A stretch of 34,729 bases of DNA from contig DAOUOW010000007.1 of the NCBI GenBank assembly GCA_030626475.1, positions 1-34,729 on the forward strand, read 5' to 3'. Below, piece after piece: positions 32,718-34,729 of this stretch (position 1 is its first letter; each line of letters starts with the position of its first letter). Below the pieces are notes generated by a model. That model searched no databases, was not told the origin of the DNA, and worked only from the letters and a program-made list of their open reading frames with translations. The DNA comes from Chloroflexota bacterium. GTDB taxonomy: Bacteria; Chloroflexota; Dehalococcoidia; E44-bin15. A program made the translations under genes and the position numbers.

Positions 32718-33491
32718 TTACCGCCAACCCTTCGGCCTGAATTGCGGAAGCTGCGTCAACTGAAAAATCTTCAACTTGTTCGCCTGATTCGGCTCCACCT
32801 CCCGATAGAACCAGTTCTCCACGGTTTTGAGTGTGACATTCAACGCCTCAGCAAAGAGCTTTACACTCCCGTGAAACTCGCCCTTTTTAAGCCATTGCCT
32901 AAGAGCGGCGTTGCTTCTTAGTGCTGCCTTATCAAAATATTGATAATACTTGCTAGGAGTGGGCTCTGTCTCGCCCTGGTATTTGCTTCTAAGAATTCTA
33001 GACCCGTAGGGATTTTCAACAGGAGAAGTCAAACGAATAAATGATATTTGTGCGATCCTCATCCCATAGTATAGTATTATCGGTAAGTTTACTGCATTAC
33101 TCAACTCCATAGTCAAGTGGCCTTGGTAGCCCGGGTCCACCCAACCTGCGGTAGCATGCACCAGGATTCCAAGTCGCCCAAGGGAGCTTTTACCGTCGAG
33201 CCTGCCTGCTATATCATCTGGAAGGGATATCTTCTCATAAACACTGGCAAGAGCGAAACTGCCCGGTTCCAAGACAAAAGGTAGAAGCTCGTCTATCTCC
33301 ACAAGTTTAGTGAGGTCTGGAGAATCAGTCCTGACATCAATGAAAGCGTCGCTGGTATTGGTAAACACTCGAAACTTCTTGCCGAGGCGCAAGTCTACAC
33401 TCGCCGGCTGAACCAGCGTCGGGTCAAAGGGCTCAATCTTTATTCTCCCACGGGCGATTTCCTCTTTGATATCTCTGTCGCTGAGCACCAT
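32718..33491 (-). CDS. dcd: dCTP deaminase with a C-terminal HTH-like extension
   Basis: Residues 1-185 are a full dCTP deaminase: SDRDIKEEI, VQPASVDLRLG, LDGKSSLGRLGILVHATAGWVDPGYQGHLTMELSN region with the catalytic Glu129, and the tail KYQGETEPTPSK. It converts dCTP to dUTP (some members also to dUMP) for dTTP synthesis. Residues 186-257 extend beyond the usual end and contain FAEALNVTLKTVENWFYREV, which resembles a Cro/XRE-type helix-turn-helix. ATG at 33491 matches the family start. It has its own promoter and is not coupled to neighbours. The fusion may bind DNA or self-regulate, but this is inference. Confidence 0.92.
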   Translation of the reverse strand: MVLSDRDIKEEIARGRIKIEPFDPTLVQPASVDLRLGKKFRVFTNTSDAFIDVRTDSPDLTKLVEIDELLPFVLEPGSFALASVYEKISLPDDIAGRLDGKSSLGRLGILVHATAGWVDPGYQGHLTMELSNAVNLPIILYYGMRIAQISFIRLTSPVENPYGSRILRSKYQGETEPTPSKYYQYFDKAALRSNAALRQWLKKGEFHGSVKLFAEALNVTLKTVENWFYREVEPNQANKLKIFQLTQLPQFRPKGWR

Positions 33492-33519
33492 GTTGAACCC
33501 CAGGCCGCTTAGTGTAGCA

Positions 33520-33548
33520 ATTCTACCACCTAGCCTGGCAAAGTGCAA
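33520..33548 (-). promoter_or_regulatory. Candidate promoter of dcd
   Basis: TTGCAC (33548-33543), 17 nt, TAGAAT (33525-33520) on the minus strand, just after the terminator of the SIMPL transcript. Predicted start is near 33513. The -10 repeats the TAGAAT form seen before groES, rpsU and the M16 gene. The -35 is weak. Confidence 0.5.
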
Positions 33549-33555
33549 CAAAGAC

Positions 33556-33583
33556 AAAGGGGGCAGGCAAGCCTACCCCCTTT
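33556..33583 (-). terminator. Strong hairpin terminator after the SIMPL gene
   Basis: AAAGGGGGTAGG and CCTGCCCCCTTT form a 12-bp stem (one G-U) with a 4-nt loop, followed by GTCTTTG on the minus strand and by TTTT on the plus strand. It can act in both directions. It lies 18 nt beyond the SIMPL gene stop. Confidence 0.85.
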
Positions 33584-33601
33584 TATCAACCAACCTATCG
33601 C

Positions 33602-34381
33602 CTACTCGATGGCGAAAGCCATCTGGACGGTGAGGGTGATTTCGGTCTCCCCGGGGCTGATAGGAGTGGGCGGAATGCCACCCCCCTCCATCATCGCATA
33701 ATCCCGATAGATAGGGACAAAGCCCCCGCTCTCAGAGATATAGAAGGGGCGGCCGAGATCAACTCCGGCAAGAGAGGCCAGGTGCTGTGCCCGGGCTTGA
33801 GCATCGGCGATAGCCTTAGCCCGCGCCTCGTTGTGATATCGTGACGGGTCGTCCAAGGTGAAGCTCACCCCATGAATTCGGGTGAGGTCTCCTCCGGCCT
33901 CAGCCACTCGGTCAATGATGCTACCCGTAGCCTCCACATCCCTGATCTTGGCGCTCACCATGTTCGTCACCCGGTAGCCAATGAGAACCTCTCGTTCATC
34001 ATCTACCCACCTTCTCACGGGATAGATATTGAACCACTGGGTCTGGATATCCCTTTCAGCCACCCCACTGGCGCGCAGGGCGGCGATAACACGCTCCATA
34101 GCAGTCGCCGCCTCAGCCATCGCCTGCTGCACTGTGAGGGCCTGGGCCTCGACCCCGAGACTGAGGATGGCGACATCGGGAACCACCGTTACCTTCCCCT
34201 GGCCTGTGACCCAGATCCCAGTGAACTGAGAATTGCAATGCCCCTCTGAATTTGGTACACTTTGTAGGGTTGCCTCCGCGGGCGTTGAAGGGGAAGCGCT
34301 TGCAAGCGGCGCAAAAGCCAGTCCCACTGCGCCTAAGAGGGCAACCCCTATCACTAGTGCTAATAGTCGACTTTTTCTCAT
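33602..34381 (-). CDS. SIMPL (DUF541) domain exported protein
   Basis: A 259-residue protein with a signal peptide or anchor (RLLALVIGVALLGAVGLAF, residues 5-24) followed by a SIMPL domain. Domain marks are GQGKVTVVPDVAILSLGVEAQ near 60, FNIYPV near 117, GYRVTNMVSAKIRD near 133 and ARAKAIADAQARAQHLASLAG near 185. SIMPL proteins form periplasmic-like beta-alpha oligomers and lack a settled function. Export outside the membrane is inferred. ATG at 34381 follows GGGAGG and starts 1 nt after the stop of a 29-codon gene, so translation is coupled. A terminator follows. Confidence 0.92.
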   Translation of the reverse strand: MRKSRLLALVIGVALLGAVGLAFAPLASASPSTPAEATLQSVPNSEGHCNSQFTGIWVTGQGKVTVVPDVAILSLGVEAQALTVQQAMAEAATAMERVIAALRASGVAERDIQTQWFNIYPVRRWVDDEREVLIGYRVTNMVSAKIRDVEATGSIIDRVAEAGGDLTRIHGVSFTLDDPSRYHNEARAKAIADAQARAQHLASLAGVDLGRPFYISESGGFVPIYRDYAMMEGGGIPPTPISPGETEITLTVQMAFAIE

Positions 34382-34382
34382 G

Positions 34383-34472
34383 TTAGCCTCCCTTCCTGCG
34401 CTTACGCCAGATATAGCCGCCGGTGATGGCGACTAACGATGCTAAACCGATGACCAGTAACCTGTTTCTCAT
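34383..34472 (-). CDS. 29-residue membrane peptide, coupled to the SIMPL gene
   Basis: ATG at 34472 has a strong GAGGAGGT site 4 nt upstream. The product starts MRNRLLVIGLASL, continues as one hydrophobic helix with a Gly-Gly-Tyr, and ends in a basic tail (WRKRRKGG). That predicts a single membrane segment with the C-terminus on the inside. Its TAA is 1 nt before the SIMPL ATG. It also resembles a short PEP-like or bitopic leader, but I recognise no family. Most of it lies in the left arm of the terminal inverted repeat. Confidence 0.6.
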   Translation of the reverse strand: MRNRLLVIGLASLVAITGGYIWRKRRKGG

Positions 34473-34477
34473 TTTGA
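34399..34477. repeat. 79-bp inverted repeat, left arm
   Basis: Identical, base for base, to the reverse complement of 34651-34729. It holds the ribosome-proximal A/T and the first 24 codons of the 29-residue gene. The arms are separated by 173 nt. Confidence 0.95.
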
Positions 34478-34487
34478 CCTCCTCTCT

Positions 34488-34667
34488 CTAGGCCTCGGTC
34501 TCAGTTATGTGAATAGTGAAAATCACCTTTTCGATGAAGCCCTCCTCCCAGCTCCTCTCATAGACCATCGTGATTTCAGTATCACCCTCCGCTAGCGCCC
34601 GAAACTCAAAACTCTCAACACCTCCAGCGCCAATGGCCTCTGAGGAGGGCTCAAAATGAGAAACAGG
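34488..34667 (-). CDS. I42 (chagasin-like) protease inhibitor, C-terminal fragment
   Basis: The open frame to TAG at 34490-34488 encodes EPSSEAIGAGGVESFEF, then LAEGDTEITMVYERSWEEG and a final beta strand. This matches the C-terminal half of chagasin-type inhibitors of cysteine peptidases (GaGGt..w.F.a...G...i...Y.R.WE). The frame is cut by a TAA at 34670-34668 that lies inside the right arm of the inverted repeat, so the N-terminal half is missing. It is upstream of the 29-residue and SIMPL genes on the same strand. Confidence 0.6.
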   Translation of the reverse strand, partial: PVSHFEPSSEAIGAGGVESFEFRALAEGDTEITMVYERSWEEGFIEKVIFTIHITETEA

Positions 34668-34729
34668 TTACTGGTCATCGGTTTAGCATCGTTAGTCGCC
34701 ATCACCGGCGGCTATATCTGGCGTAAGCG
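34651..34729. repeat. 79-bp inverted repeat, right arm (ends at the window edge)
   Basis: Perfect reverse complement of 34399-34477, ending at the last base of the window. It re-presents the first 24 codons of the 29-residue gene on the plus strand, starting at 34656, without a stop. Confidence 0.95.

Noticed and set aside
34656-34729. Second copy of the 29-residue membrane peptide gene on the plus strand
   Set aside because: It is the exact reverse complement of the first and ends at the window edge without a stop. It is best explained by the inverted repeat, not as a separate gene.

Overview
This window is ordinary, tightly packed bacterial chromosome carrying mostly housekeeping genes. 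GC is moderately high, GTG and TTG starts are common, and Shine-Dalgarno sites are strong. Several promoters fit TTGACA-N16/17-TATAAT or TAGAAT. A perfect CIRCE element precedes groESL, and a Gram-positive-type LexA box sits at the dinB promoter. The gene families and their order fit Chloroflexota best, probably a Dehalococcoidia-like lineage: holB-ricT, rpsU-yqeY, rplI-dnaB-dnaD-helicase loader, and DUF2851/DUF488/DUF72. There is no rRNA or marker comparison here, so the taxonomy is inference.

Layout. 1-900: the first codons of a lipid-kinase-like gene, then a CNNM/HlyC-type membrane protein whose C-terminus has been replaced by the end of threonine synthase. 961-2148: a 40-bp tandem repeat and tsaD, possibly leaderless. 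2209-4749 (minus): DUF2851, DUF488, a decayed DUF72 gene and a small HTH regulator with a palindromic site in its promoter. 4827-6986: groES-groEL under CIRCE. 7034-10381: a GT4 glycosyltransferase and a glycogen-debranching-type glucosidase. 10378-11640 (minus): an M16 peptidase. 11778-15746 (plus): MBL hydrolase, lysA, holB, ricT. 15743-20101 (minus): rplI, dnaB, DnaD protein, a tandem-duplicated DnaC-like ATPase and an HNH protein, forming a replication operon. 20311-21012 (minus): rpsU-yqeY. 21081-25672 (minus): DUF429, FAD oxidoreductase, B12-type radical SAM protein, meaB. 25748-26801: a lipoprotein gene flanked by two copies of the dinB 3' end. 26781-28061 (minus): LexA-controlled dinB. 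28131-28385: a small EF-Tu-domain-2-like protein. 28375-32641 (minus): ribD, a proteasome-like Ntn protein, ribE, ribBA, ribH. 32718-33491 (minus): dCTP deaminase with an HTH-like C-terminal extension. 33602-34667 (minus): truncated I42 (chagasin) inhibitor, a 29-residue membrane peptide and a SIMPL-domain protein. The window closes on a perfect 79-bp inverted repeat.

Functional threads. The replication operon supplies helicase, loader and DnaD adaptor, with clamp-loader delta' encoded just across from it. The riboflavin operon is complete for the steps from GTP and ribulose-5-P to riboflavin, apart from the unassigned pyrimidine phosphatase. The most unusual proteins are the Ntn protein in that operon, the Dcd-HTH fusion and the double-AAA+ loader with asymmetrically decayed active sites. 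Both window ends (the CNNM-ThrC junction and the terminal foldback) look like rearrangements or assembly/amplification chimeras and should be checked before being interpreted biologically.
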